Source of the DNA: Blakeslea trispora
Taxonomy: Eukaryota > Mucoromycota > Mucoromycetes > Mucorales > Choanephoraceae
Assembly: GCA_025331445.1 (NCBI GenBank)
Contig: JAIWNE010000003.1
Location: 744,001-808,000 of the forward strand
Length of the DNA: 64,000 nucleotides
Direction: 5' to 3'
How positions within the stretch are numbered: the stretch's first letter is position 1; each line of letters begins with the position of its first letter. Position numbers and translations under genes: made by a program. This document shows, piece by piece, positions 51,513 to 63,190 of this stretch. Below the pieces are notes generated by a model that worked only from the letters and a program-made list of their open reading frames with translations, searched no databases and was not told the origin of the DNA.

Positions 51513-52976
51513 GATTATGGAGAAAAAAAAACAAAGCGTGAAAGAAAACAAAAAAAAAGGTTAAAAAATGAAACGCAGATAAGATCTTATCCTCCAATGT
51601 TGGCTTTCTGAACAATTCAAGATTTGCATTTTATTGGCTCAGATTCCATTTTTGTGATGACTCAGTTCTCATATTTGTAAACTGAAATAGATTTGGCTTT
51701 ATAATTGGGTTTTCTAGTAAAATAACAGATTGCTTTTATTGTTCGAAGGACAAACTGTAGTGGCTAATAAAACAATGATAATAATATTGGGTCTAATAGC
51801 ATGTTTTTTTTGAAGCTCCTTGGTGAAGATTGTAAAGAAAAGAAAAGCCAAAGAACAAAAATAGAGACTATCATATGCGAAATGAAAAGAGTAGCAAGAA
51901 AAAAAAAACGAGGTTACACCAAGGATGAATGTAAATATTCGGTAAATTTCACCAGCTTTCGCCAACAAGAGTGTCAAATCAAGTCTTAGTACTGTCTACT
52001 TCTCCTGTAATACCAGAGCAGATTCTTTCTCTATCGTAGTCACTGTCAACAACACGAATTACATAAACACACTAACTGTTGAGACAAGCAAATCTACATA
52101 TGTATGTTAATTAGCTGCCTGTATGCCATGACTAGCCTGTATGTTTTTACTGATATAAGAGCACCAATGTATCATCCTATTCTCTTTTTTCTTTACTGCA
52201 AAATAATGAGCAGTAATCACTGTGGATGATCTGTGCTAACCTCTTTCTCTTTTCGTGCTAAGAATAGGAATCTGGTATTTTAGTATTACCCAACAAAGAA
52301 TCAGGGTGTCTATTATATAAAGCAAGGCCCACACTGGCCTATATAAACAATAAACAAACAGACAATGTATCAGCCAATGAGAACTTTGTTCAGTAATGTG
52401 GTCAATTTAGTTTATAAAAAAACAAAGAAAAAGGTATTCTTTTCTCTCTCTTTTTCTTTTCTCTAATTATCATAAAAATGAATACAATACACTCAAAGAT
52501 AACAAAGCTATTTAGTAGACAATAAGGAGACCCATTATACATCGCCACATCCATTTCCTTTTTTAGTAATCCCATCTCACCACACCAAACATCGATTTCG
52601 GAAAAAAAAAATCTAAGTCCCTGAATAACCTTTTGATCTTTATACGTTTTCAATTTTTTTTAGGTCCCTGATTATCTTTTTATTTTTATATGATTTCAAC
52701 ATTCTCGTTTTTCACATATTCAACTTTTCTCGTTTAATGTATCAACTCGCCACCAAATTTCAATTGGATTTTTATACTCGTTTTGATATATAATGACAGT
52801 TTATTGAATAGAAAACGGATCTTATTAGTAAATATTGTTTTTAAAGGGGTGAGTTTTCCTAATTTAAAGAAACGGGAAATACAAGATTTTGTTGTAGATT
52901 TTTCTTCCTTCTCTTTTCGGTATTCATTTAAAATGGATGAAAACCAAGATATTTTTTTGCTGATGATGATAACTTT
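51513..52976. other. AT-rich region entering the accessory island
   Basis: No gene supported. At about 52612-52700 a degenerate tandem pair (gtccctga..., each followed by ttttgatcttta/tttttatttttata and tttcaa) suggests decayed repeat DNA. It may include the 5' flank of the transposase remnant. Confidence 0.4.
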
Positions 52977-54834
52977 ATGGAGTCTCTTCGAGTAGCTTTT
53001 CATAGTATGTTTTCAGTTTCTAGCGGCTGCAAAACTACTATAAGCGTATCAGATGAAAATTTTACATTTGTTAAGGGAAGAATGCGTTTGCCTGTCACTG
53101 CCAGTATGAAGTTCCATCACCTTGATTCGCTGACAGACACAAATCTTGATATGACTCGTAAAGAACATATTATTCTTGTCCGATCTAAATTTGAAGACCA
53201 AAAGCGATTGCTACTTACATGCAAGTTCAGTAGCTGTCTTCATACAGATAAGCCCAGAACTGATGCCAAGAGACAAACTCAAACTTGTAAAGGTAGCTGC
53301 AGGTTCATTATTCAAATTGGCTTCAAGTCCGAAGGGGGCTATTAGTTTGTTAGTAGACCAAATAGTGATGATGAGCATACTCACGATCATCCTTGTACTG
53401 CCAAGTATAACTGGATTACACCCGAAGGTAAATCAAGACTCTTGGGTCCTGCAGACATCAAGGCGGTTTCTCAGATGGTTCAAAAGAACACCAGTGTACC
53501 TGAGATTAGGAAGAACATTGCTGCCTTTGAAGGAGCTCCTGTTTTAGAGTACCAAGACATTGCAAACCTGTCAAATGAAATCAAGAACTCGGCTATTCCC
53601 AACTCAAAAATAGAGAGGATGCCAATATCTTGATCAACAAGATACAAAATGCTGATTACAATATCAGATATCAGGTGTCCCAAGCAAGGAACAACTCGTC
53701 TATGAGTTTGAAAAATATTTTTTTTGCTCACAAGTCAATGCTTTACAATGTAAAAAAAATGGGTCAAGTTTTGGCTAACGATGCCACCCATAAGACGAAT
53801 GACCGCAACATGCCTCTCATTTGTGTTTACGTTGTACACAAACTTGGTGCTAATGTACTTAAAACATTCCCTGTGACATATACTTTTGTTTGTAATGAGC
53901 AACAGAGTACTTATACTTGGCTCTTTAAATGCTTGAAGGATGCAATCCAAGGACACGCTGAACAGCCATTGTTCGTTACTGACAAATGCTTCGCATCAAT
54001 TGCAGCATTAGGGGAAGTGCTTCCTAATTCTGACAACTTGTTGTGCATTTAGCATATGATGAGCAATGTGAAAAAGGAGCTCAACCGAAATGGTCGCTTC
54101 TTTGACCGAAAAGTCAAAGAGGAATGCATAAAACTGGTTGAAAAGATGATCCACGCAGAAGATGTAGAACGTTTTGACAAATACATCGAAGTATACATCA
54201 AAAAGACGCACAATGGAGACAACGTGTCTGACTACAATCCTGAGGCAGACATGCCTGAATGCAACAAGGCCTTGGGCTACTTCAAAAGGAATTGGCTCAC
54301 AATCAAGCACATATGGGCTGTACATTTGACAAACAAGTTCGCCCATTTTAATTGCTTTTAAATCACGATGAATACCTCAAGGCTTTTGGGCAGTTGTATG
54401 ATTTGGAGACATACAAAAAAATTGTTTGCTTCGGCATTGAAGAGAAAATTGGAAGCAAGAAGACGACCACAGATGTCAATACTTTTGTGGAGAATAGCTT
54501 TTGGTTCATGGCACCCGATTGTGTGCACATTGCTGCTTGTACTTTTGGTGTTCTAGTGGCTGTTTGTGACAGCGACAGCAATCATTTGACTTTTCTTTCT
54601 GTGTTAGACAGATTTAGCTTTACTAACTACAAGCTAGGACCCAAACCTCTTCCTCTTCTGATACATTTCGTAAACAAAGATCACTGGATTACTTGGAAAG
54701 CAAATCGATTCATTAAAATGACTTGGTCAACAGTAAATACTTTGCATTCTCAAGCGATAGCTAACATTAAACGGAAAGACAATGTTAAATCCGTTTGGAA
54801 TCAACATTTAATTTCCAAGAAAACCAACAATTAA
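52977..54834 (+). pseudogene. Broken Mutator-like (MULE) transposase with OTU-like tail
   Basis: Three adjoining frames tell one story. At 52977-53633 a FAR1/WRKY-GCM1-like zinc-finger region is seen (C-x4/5-C ... CKGSCRFIIQIGF), interrupted by a TAG at about 53343 and continuing in the same frame. A -1/+1 shift near 53620 leads to the MULE domain at about 53610-54360: SMLYNVKKMGQVLANDATHK (first Asp), then MPLICVYV and LFVTDKCFASIAAL, with a second stop (TAG at about 54050) before HMMSNVKKEL. The last frame, 54352-54834, reads WFMAPDCVHIAACTFGVLVA, LTFLSVLDRF and PLLIHFVNKDHWITW, matching the OTU-like peptidase domain attached to many MULE-related proteins. Two stops and two shifts make it non-functional. 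The family calls are from motif patterns. Confidence 0.75.
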
Positions 54835-55267
54835 AAACATGTTTTTGTATCAATCTACTTACCGAAAACATCGAGAAAGACATACATTAAGCTAAAAACC
54901 TTTTTGAGCAAAACAAAGGTAGTGTAACTAAATCCAGGACAAAAAGCAAAAAAAAAAGCATATACTCTTTCTCAAATTTGGTATGTAAAAAATGGAGGTT
55001 AAATTAAGAACTTGGAAAAAAAACATGTAAATGAAAGAAAAACAATAGGAGGTAGAGCGAATATTTAAGGACTTCAAAAAACACATGAAAAGGCTTCAAA
55101 AGATATGTGGAAAAAGTGGCGCTCTTTCGACCAAGAAAAAGATGTTCATTTTTTTTTATTTCATAGGAAAATAACCTGAAAGTAGTGATGAGTTGTAAAA
55201 AAGCTCTATTTTTCTTTTGGTATCTTAGGTATCAACCTTTTTCAAATACAACAGGTTGGATAACCTT
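54835..55267. other. Spacer between transposase remnant and satellite
   Basis: AT-rich with short A runs. May contain a terminal part of the transposon, but I could not pair it with any inverted end. Confidence 0.35.
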
Positions 55268-56319
55268 AAAAGAAGCCTACAAGAAAGAGAGTATGAGCAG
55301 TTAGTGGTGTTCCTAGACAGAGTCAAGTCAGACTAAACATTTACCTCTACAAGCAGAGGTAAAGGAGCGCGTTTAGCCACATAAGATTGCATTTTCGGTA
55401 CAGACGGGGCTCAAGATCTTGTCTAGTAATTGCTTATCCGTCCATATGCTCCTATTCATGCAATCTTAACAATGTAATAGCTCAAGAACTTGTCTGGTAA
55501 TTGCCATTACATTGGGCTGAGATGTACTGGAAAAGAAGCCTACAAGAAAGAGAGTATGAGCAGTTAGTGGTGTTCCTAGACAGAGTCAAGTCAGACTAAA
55601 CATTTACCTCTACAAGCAGAGGTAAAGGAGCGCGTTTAGCCACATAAGATTGCATTTTCGGTACAGACGGGGCTCAAGATCTTGTCTAGTAATTGCTTAT
55701 CCGTCCATATGCTCCTATTCATGCAATCTTAACAATGTAATAGCTCAAGAACTTGTCTGGTAATTGCCATTACATTGGGCTGAGATGTACTGGAAAAGAA
55801 GCCTACAAGAAAGAGAGTATGAGCAGTTAGTGGTGTTCCTAGACAGAGTCAAGTCAGACTAAACATTTACCTCTACAAGCAGAGGTAAAGGAGCGCGTTT
55901 AGCCACATAAGATTGCATTTTCGGTACAGACGGGGCTCAAGATCTTGTCTAGTAATTGCTTATCCGTCCATATGCTCCTATTCATGCAATCTTAACAATG
56001 TAATAGCTCAAGAACTTGTCTGGTAATTGCCATTACATTGGGCTGAGATGTACTGGAAAAGAAGCCTACAAGAAAGAGAGTATGAGCAGTTAGTGGTGTT
56101 CCTAGACAGAGTCAAGTCAGACTAAACATTTACCTCTACAAGCAGAGGTAAAGGAGCGCGTTTAGCCACATAAGATTGCATTTTCGGTACAGACGGGGCT
56201 CAAGATCTTGTCTAGTAATTGCTTATCCGTCCATATGCTCCTATTCATGCAATCTTAACAATGTAATAGCTCAAGAACTTGTCTGGTAATTGCCATTACA
56301 TTGGGCTGAGATGTACTGG
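55268..56319. repeat. Tandem array: four exact copies of a 263-bp unit
   Basis: Units start at 55268, 55531, 55794 and 56057, each opening aaaagaagcctacaagaaag, and I see no difference among the four. Each unit contains an inverted repeat tttacctct/agaggtaaa (6-nt loop, 55340-55363 in copy 1), an 11-bp inverted repeat taagattgcat/atgcaatctta (55382/55458), aatgtaat/attacatt, and an internal direct pair gctcaagatcttgtctagtaat / gctcaagaacttgtctggtaat (21-22 bp). No coding frame runs through the unit. Confidence 0.95.
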
Positions 56320-57843
56320 GAAAGAAAACAAAGAATGCAAAACCCTCATTTTCGCAGAAAAAAAATGATTTTTGTGGTGGAATCTATTGTCTTTTATAAA
56401 CTCCGTTACTCGATATCCGGCGGGGCTACAATATGATTGGCTTCTTACATCCAATGAACGTCGTTATTACCGTTGCTATATGAAATTACTGAGAGGATAA
56501 AGAGACAGGATTCTACGCCGCGAAGGAAGAAACTCAGGCTCTAGAGACAGAACCCCCAACAGCAGAGCTTTCGTCAACGCATGCAAGCAAATATTACACA
56601 CGCAACGCCTTGACAAGAAGAAACCTGACTGCTATGCATTCATAGGTACTATAGAGGAAAAGCAAGCGGCTGTTTCATTAGTGAGTAAGAAGAAAAAGCG
56701 TTTGTTGACTGCAACACAGAACACACCATCCACCAAAAGTGTTTCGAGATTCTAATTTTTTGTATTTGACCCTTAGACCTGAAGAAACAAATTAGGAAGT
56801 TTACTATTGCTTAATCTTCTTTATTCAGATTTAAATAGCAAAAAAACAAAAGAAATTTTTAGTTTTATACTATAATCCTCAATCTTCGCGCTCGACGAAA
56901 CAAAGTAGTGATGAAAAAAGGTACGATTGGGGGTTTCTCAATATAGGATGGCGTATCAAATTGTCCGAGCTTGCAGTGGGATATCGAGGGGCCAAAGGTA
57001 GGCCAGGTAGAAGGAGTGAGAGTGGGGGATTAGGACATGTGACAGGAGGAGGTAAGTGCTTTGTATAATCGGATGGTGTTAACGGCAAGACAATGAGCGG
57101 AAGGGAGGCGGAGAAAGCTAGTGATGAAAGAAGCCAGATTGATAGAGGTGGAAGATGATGGAGTTATGCGTGGAGGGAGGGTACAAATGTGTTTAAAGAA
57201 AGGTAGGAAGGTGACCATGCTTGCGTGTATGAGTCGAAAGGTTTGATCCACGAGGACAGGATAATGCGAGTGAATGAAAGGCAGATGTTTAGGATGTAAT
57301 CGAAGGCTAGGTAAATCAAAGTGAAATACGTCGAAGCAGAGGAGCGGTGTGAAATTGGGTAGGCAGGACAGAACATCGGTGAGTGCAGAAAGGAAGGCGA
57401 GAGAAGACGAGTCAGTAGTAGGCAGCAAAGATTCCATTAAGGCAGAGAAAGGGAAGGTTAGGTAGGTGAAGGACAGGACCTCTGTAATTATGTGTATGAG
57501 TGTATCTCCTGTCTAATAAGTAATTGACATTCATCCAATGATCAAGTCCGTCACTTGAATATGATTCCAGACAAGACTAGACTGTAATTGCACTTTCTAT
57601 GTTATTTCAACTCCTTGACACCATTCCATTGTGTATTACTTTAGGGTTAATGACGAATCTATTTTTGTAAGATCGTATGTCAATATGCTGCCATCTCTTT
57701 ATTTGGGTGCATTGGTCTTAGGTTGGTCTGGTTAATAACATGCTTGAATTACATCTTTACGATAGTAGAGTTTTTGTGTACTACAGGTAAGGTATAGGGA
57801 AGAGAATAGATCACAACTAAGTTTAAATAATAATAATAGTTTT
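56320..57843. other. Accessory DNA with possible retroelement fragments
   Basis: At about 56440-56755 (+) an interrupted frame reads SNERRYYRCYMKLLRG, a stop, and later KKPDCYAFIGTIEEKQAAVS, ending in KKKKRLL. It may be the fossil of a mobile-element protein, but I cannot name it. See also the separate entry for 56880-57490. Confidence 0.35.
56880..57490 (-). pseudogene. Possible LINE C-terminal remnant
   Basis: A minus-strand frame stays open for about 200 codons with a single stop (at 57030). It is rich in Ser, Pro, Leu and Phe: LSCLPNFTPLLCFDVFHFDL, RLHPKHLPFIHSHYPVLVDQ, then ITSFLRLPSAHCL. The pattern recalls the tail behind the zinc finger of LINE polyproteins in Mucorales. The reverse transcriptase and the finger are absent. 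Weak assignment; an unusual cellular gene cannot be excluded. Confidence 0.35.
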
Positions 57844-59562
57844 TTATGATTTATAAAAATCATCGTGCACCTTGGGCCATTTTGTAGCAGTGGCTGGTAT
57901 TGTATAGCATTGTTTCAAGAAATGTTTGTCTACAATTGTAGACTGGGAACCAAATTCTGAGCTGTCTTTCACCAACGCGTTCTTCAACATGTTCGCTTCT
58001 TTTACTACTTCGTTCTATAAAAACTATGATTAGGGAGTGAATCGATAACTGAATAAAGTCAAACATGCCTTATAGCAAAACAGCTGTTCTAGACCTTCCC
58101 TGCAAAATCCTTTAGCCCTTTGGCCATTGTATGGATACTTCAGTGTTCGACCAAAGTGCGAGGGCATATAGCAGCCTGGTGCTGCAAGCCTCAACTGCGA
58201 AAACACTGCTTTCAAGCCTGTGAGAGTTTCATTTTAATTATATGTCAATTGGTCGCTCAGGGATAAACACATTACCACAGATCTGCGCCACAAATATCTT
58301 CTTTTCTTTTGCTTCTTCAAAGTCAAGATTGTATTCTTCAATCAATCTATTCAATATTGATTTCCCTTCATTCAAGACTTTGGCACCATCTTTCTTGACC
58401 TGCCCTGGCTCGTTTCCATTCTTTTTGAATTCGATATTTGAAATATCGTACATCTTTTTGTCAAATTCAAGGCAGAGGCGGAGATCTACCTTGAATGTTT
58501 CATTCTTTGTATCTCCCCTGTTTTGATAATAGCAAAATCAGTAAACTAAGTTGTTAACTAATAGATTTGTACAAATGTCTTACCAAACGAGATCAACAAC
58601 AGTATCCTCAAATAGAGTTTCGAAAATGCGCGACCATAATTTAATGATCAGTGTCCATTCTGATGATCTGTTCCATTTTTCAAGGAAATTATTCTTGCGA
58701 CTCAGCACTTTATATCTGTTATAAACAAGTAGGTAAATAAGAAAAGAATCAAATAAATGGTAAACATTCATGCACTTACATTTCGCTCATAATTGATATC
58801 TTTTTCTGGTTGTCTCCAGTTAAATCGAAAGATTCTATGGTCAAGAACTTATATTTTTGCTGGTCTGTCATCTAATAAGGTATTTCGGTCTTAATAAGTA
58901 AAAGTAACAAATTGTATAAAAATATTAATGTATTACGTTGTCGATGCTACTGTATACTTTTACCAAAACATTGTTGGGATCAGGTATCACCAACTGAGCT
59001 ACTTCAAATTGGCTTTTAAGGCTTTCTGTAGCTTTACTGCTTATATTTAATAATGCCATGTACTTTTTATCTTGGAGATCAACAATTGAGTTCAAACTGA
59101 GCCTAAAAAATATGTTGATTGGCATTGTCACGACTCCAGATATCTGACATTTATTTTGACGTACTTGGCGTAGTATTTTTCTATACTATTGGCATCTTTG
59201 AAGTTTTTGTTACAACACTCAAGACCAAACTTTCGTACCAAATACATTAAAGATTTACTGTGTCCAGTAATTGCTATTGAGTCGCTTTCGTCTACTTCTC
59301 TCTAATTATATAAATATGTAAAACCGTATTAGGCAGAAAATGCTTTCCTTACTGTCTCTGCCTCTGCTTCGACTTCTGATTCTAAAAACGCGTCAATTTT
59401 ATGCAACGAAGATAGGGATTAATTACATTTTAAATAATTACCTTCTCTGGCCTTTCTTCTCTTTCTAGCTCGTCTAATGGCATCTAAATGACTTTCTGCT
59501 TGGAAAATAATAACTTCATTTGTGGTGTTTTCAATAGCATCAACTACGCGGTCGTCAGACAT
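57844..59562 (-). CDS. Lineage-type hypothetical protein with PD-(D/E)XK-like core
   Basis: Nine exons (59562-59442, 59381-59353, 59301-59165, 59102-58937, 58871-58780, 58715-58584, 58517-58276, 58217-58069, 58014-57844) close exactly to 412 aa. The N-terminus is charged and helical (MSDDRVVDAIENT, RRARKRRKARE). The centre reads VDLRLCLEFDKKMYD then ISNIEFKKNGNEPGQVKKDG and LNEGKSILNRLIEEY. The D...ExK arrangement followed by K/G-rich helix is the layout of PD-(D/E)XK nucleases; the last part (FSQLRLAAPGCYMPSHFG) fits C-terminal parts of large Mucorales-specific protein families. The intron after exon 8 has a GC donor (gcatgt). Intact and yet surrounded by mobile-element remains. Nuclease fold is inference; I do not claim activity. 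Confidence 0.65.
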
Positions 59563-60030
59563 TGTGAAAAGAAAAAGTTGAAAAATCAAAACCAACCTGC
59601 GTTGCCTCCGCTCCAATATTAAATGTGCTACTAGGCTTTCCAGACACTCTTTATTTTCAATATACTGTCCATTTCCCCACTGAAGAAATGACCAAACAAT
59701 AGAGAACAAAATCAGCTTTACGAATTTCTTGAAGAAAATGTTGAAACTTCTTACAAGGAATATAATTTTATTTACTTTATTATTACAACATTTGTTCTTC
59801 ACGAAGCTGATAACCGTTTGAATTGCATGTTTGAATGAAAAGATCAAAAATCTCAGGAGTCGTCCTCTTTCTTATCTTCTTTGGTACAGCTGCGGATGTA
59901 TCATTGGATTGAATTCCTTCACAATTTATCAGATTGTTGTTATTAAAATAAAGAAGCAAATATCCTTACTGCTGTCGACAATTTCAAAAGAAGCAGTGGT
60001 GTGGAAACTAACTCGACTCATGATTTTAGT
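59563..60030. other. Spacer between hypothetical gene and Helitron remnant
   Basis: AT-rich. Frames open here on both strands (59419-59847 -, 59831 onward +) are extensions of real features and show no domain of their own. Confidence 0.35.
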
Positions 60031-60925
60031 GTGTTTAAAAAGTCAAGGCTCTACAAACAGTCGAGTCTGTATTGATTTAAGGGGTAGAGCATTAAATCAA
60101 TCTCTCTTGTACGTAGCTTGTTCGAGAGTAACATCTGCTTCTGGCCTATTTCTCACTGGTAATAAGTCTGAAACAACTAGACCTCCACGAACCAATGATG
60201 AGATATCGATTGAGCTAAATCGACAAAAGACAGTTCAACTGGGAACAGCTTTTGACAGGCTTACAACAACAAACAGCAATTATACTTATCAGTTGATGTT
60301 TCACAACGTACAGAGTCTGAAAGCTCATGTCGATCAGATCATTAACGACAGATCATATCTCGCATCTGACTTTTTTCTGTTTGCAGAAACCTGAGCTACT
60401 TCGCAACAAAGCTTTTATCTCCCTGAGTTTAAAGAGGGCTCTCGCATAGACGTTAAAGGCTCTACTCCTCATGCTTATGGAAGTGCTTGCTTCGTTAACA
60501 ATGATACTCTAGATTTTGAGTTGGTAACAAATGTTTATCGAGGATCCATAACAGATGATGTCAATCACAAAATGTCAGTATCAGCATTCATTTATAATGA
60601 CTTGCTTGTTGCATCAGTTTATCGATAGCCAAGATTCAACTTGGAAAGATGCTTGATAGAATTGGAAGACTTGCTGAAAATCGAATCAGCCTATACGATT
60701 GTTGAAGGAGACTTTAACTCTCATTTTGATGATGCACAAAACGCTGTTAGAGATGTCTTTTCTCGATATGGCTTAAAGTGCTGTCTGAATGAAAGTATCA
60801 AAGGCACAACAAAATACGGTACTTTTATATACAACATCTATACAACTATTGCTGATAGTACTGGAGGCAGACACATTTCATTAACTAGCTATCATGACCC
60901 ATTGTTCATGCAATCTAATGTATAA
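60031..60925 (+). pseudogene. Broken Helitron-type gene: PIF1 helicase end + endonuclease domain
   Basis: One frame (phase of 59831) carries LKSQGSTNSRVCIDLRGRAL and SLLYVACSRVTSASGLFLTG, the final motifs of a PIF1-type helicase as found in Helitrons. After a linker the same frame holds an exonuclease-endonuclease-phosphatase domain: LMFHNVQSLKAHVDQI at its start and the active-site VEGDFNSHFDD motif later. In-frame stops stand at about 60392 (TGA) and 60626 (TAG), and the start of the helicase and any Rep part are missing. The helicase-plus-endonuclease order is known from fungal and animal Helentron-type elements. It is a dead fragment. Ends of the element were not found. Confidence 0.8.
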
Positions 60926-60942
60926 AAACGATGTTTGACTTA

Positions 60943-61063
60943 TGAAACTACAGTATAAGAGTATCCTCAATATAAGAAGATAATCCTTTGACTTATATCA
61001 CTTCAAGCATTGAAATGCCATTCAATTTAGGAGTGTATAAACACTCTTAAATAAAGCGACTAT
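60943..61063. mobile_element. MITE-like element, copy B (diverged, opposite orientation)
   Basis: Aligns by eye to the reverse complement of 11816-11963: both contain ctcaatataag, atcctttgacttatatc/atcctatgatttatatc, cttcaagc and aaatgccattcaat, and both end in aacactct[t/c]aaataaagc[g/a]act. Copy B lacks about 27 bp of the second half. It lies just behind the Helitron remnant. Confidence 0.6.
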
Positions 61064-62209
61064 TGTGTGTGTATATATATGCACTTGTATACTTTTGCAT
61101 CAATATGGACATATATATTTGCTGCTCAACTTAATGTTTAAGCAAGGTTACCGTAAATCAAATCATATCTCTTATATGCTTATTCTTGCTTCTTAATGAA
61201 TAGAAATGCAATGCACTGAAATGAAAGCACTGTAGCGAAGGAGAATCATGTTTGAGTCTTCCAGTCACACAGACAATGAAGATCTAAAAATAAACCTTAT
61301 GCAAAAATAGTAAGAATGTGTTTTCAGAGTTTCATGCACCAAGAATATACAAACTATCTTGATTAATATAAAACTTCCATAAAAGCAATTAATACGAAAT
61401 CTATTGAATACTCAGTAACAAGTCAAAAAGCAGTTTCTTTTTTTCTCTTTCGTGTCTCTCTTGCTCCCTCCTTTTTATCCTCAAGTTCTTTTAGGTGTAA
61501 GCATTGTATAGAAACATGCTCCATTGTTAAACCAACCAAGAGAAAGTTTCTTTGGATGTTTATTCTTTGCGATTGTATGACCTTTTATGCAGAGGAAGGC
61601 TACAAAAAGCCATATATATACCATTGAATGTACCCAAAACAAATCAAGTCATATATAGGGAATTTCTAGTTGAATACCAAGGTTGTTACCTTGGTCAATG
61701 CCATTGTTCAAGTTTGGTTATTAGCAATTTGTTGTATGTGCATCAAAGGAAATTGTTTGTACTATTGTACGAGCATACACAAATAATAAAAAAACGTCTT
61801 GTCTTGAGTCCAAAGATAATAATAGAAATGTCTTGTAACCTATTCTGAAAGTACATGCGCTTTTATTTGCTCAACATGTAAATAGCTCTTCCTGGGCGAA
61901 AAATAGCATCCTCTTTTTTCTTTTTCTGGCAATTTTATATTTTAAATTAGCCTTTGTGTTACACTAATCACAAAGGAGATTCAAACATTAATTAGCAAGG
62001 TTGTGGTGTCTGGACTGGTTACTCATATATAACTCTTGCTTTTCTCTCTTTTACTTTCTCGAGAATTCGCTGTTTTTCTTTTTTTCTATTTTCCTCTACC
62101 AACATTACATTCCTTTCTCAAAAAAAAAAGAGCGATAGAAATAATACTTTATATATATATATATACACTTATATATTTGATACAACCTTATATATAGTTT
62201 ACATACCAA
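61064..62209. other. Intergenic, 1.15 kb
   Basis: AT-rich with TA and TATATA patches at 61070-61130 and 62145-62170. The frame at 61552-61848 has no supporting feature. The last 100 bp are C/T- then TA-rich and probably promote the next gene. Confidence 0.4.
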
Positions 62210-63097
62210 ATGAAACTCTTTAATTTCGTATTTTTATTGACACTTATACATACAGTTTATTCAACTACATTGTTGGACTTGTCAAATTTAGCAAACCAAA
62301 ATGCTCAACCACAACAGATTGCAGTAGATACAGCAAGGTTCACTCGATTGCTTTCAAACCACCTTTTGTTTGACCATTTTGATAAAGCATATTCTCAATT
62401 AGCCAAAAAGATTTCATATCAGTTTCGAGATGCTATCCACGTCAAAGTGAAAAAGACAAAATCAAAATCTTCAATGCCCAAAGATGTCATGTTACTCCCC
62501 CCTGTTGATGTTCAGATTCTCAAACGTCAGCTTAAAGGTGCTGTGGGTTGTAAGTAGATAATAGGACCTTTGGTTCTCCTTAGGATGGCAGCTAAGAAAA
62601 AAAAATTTTTTTTTGCAGCGTTTATTGAAGACAAGTTGCCTGCCATCTTAACAAATCGTTACAATGTCAGCACACTACAAAACTACATTGATCAATTACT
62701 ACGACACCATTGTCCCCAGGAGGAGCATATGCACCAATGTATTCTTGTCAACAAGGAGCTCATTCTTACACAAGTGCGCCATTATACAACACAGGAATTG
62801 CAATCTACTTTACTCAAAGTCAATGAATTTGATTTACCTCGTTTATTCGAAAAGACAAGAGCACAGATTTCAGGCATCTTAATTCACTTTAATCAACACA
62901 CAATGGATTCAGAACATCACCGATTAGAGCTTAAAATCAAAACTGTGCCTTCTAATTCAACTCTACCTGACACATTAGAAAATAGAAGCAGGGATTGGAT
63001 TACGTCAGAGATGATGCTGGACTTTATCTCAACTATCAATCATACGGATACAGAGGAAGGATATACCATACAGAACTTTTTAGACTTGGCCATGTAA
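62210..63097 (+). CDS. Predicted secreted or lumenal protein, unknown function
   Basis: Exons 62210-62549 and 62619-63097 close to 272 aa. The first 19 residues (MKLFNFVFLLTLIHTVYST) form a clear signal peptide. The rest is soluble, helix-rich and charged: QPQQIAVDTARFTRLLSNH, a Lys/Ser patch (KVKKTKSKSS), then FIEDKLPAILTNRYN and a His/Cys-containing segment (RHHCPQEEHMHQC). There are no further membrane helices and no retention signal at the end (FLDLAM). N-glycosylation sequons occur (NVS, NST, NHT). I do not recognise a family. Both splice sites are canonical (gtaagt, ttgcag). Confidence 0.7.
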
Positions 63098-63190
63098 CTT
63101 CTTAATAAATAAATAAAAAAAAAAGGGGGGGAAGGAAAAACTAGCTCCAGAAGATACTAGTAGAAATGGAATCTATTTGTTTATTTTGTT

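Noticed and set aside
55268..56319. CRISPR-like array
   Set aside because: Units are contiguous and identical over 263 bp; there are no short repeats with unique spacers, and the host is a eukaryote.
61552..61848. 98-codon frame in the right intergenic region
   Set aside because: No domain, no splice partner, unremarkable start; likely chance.
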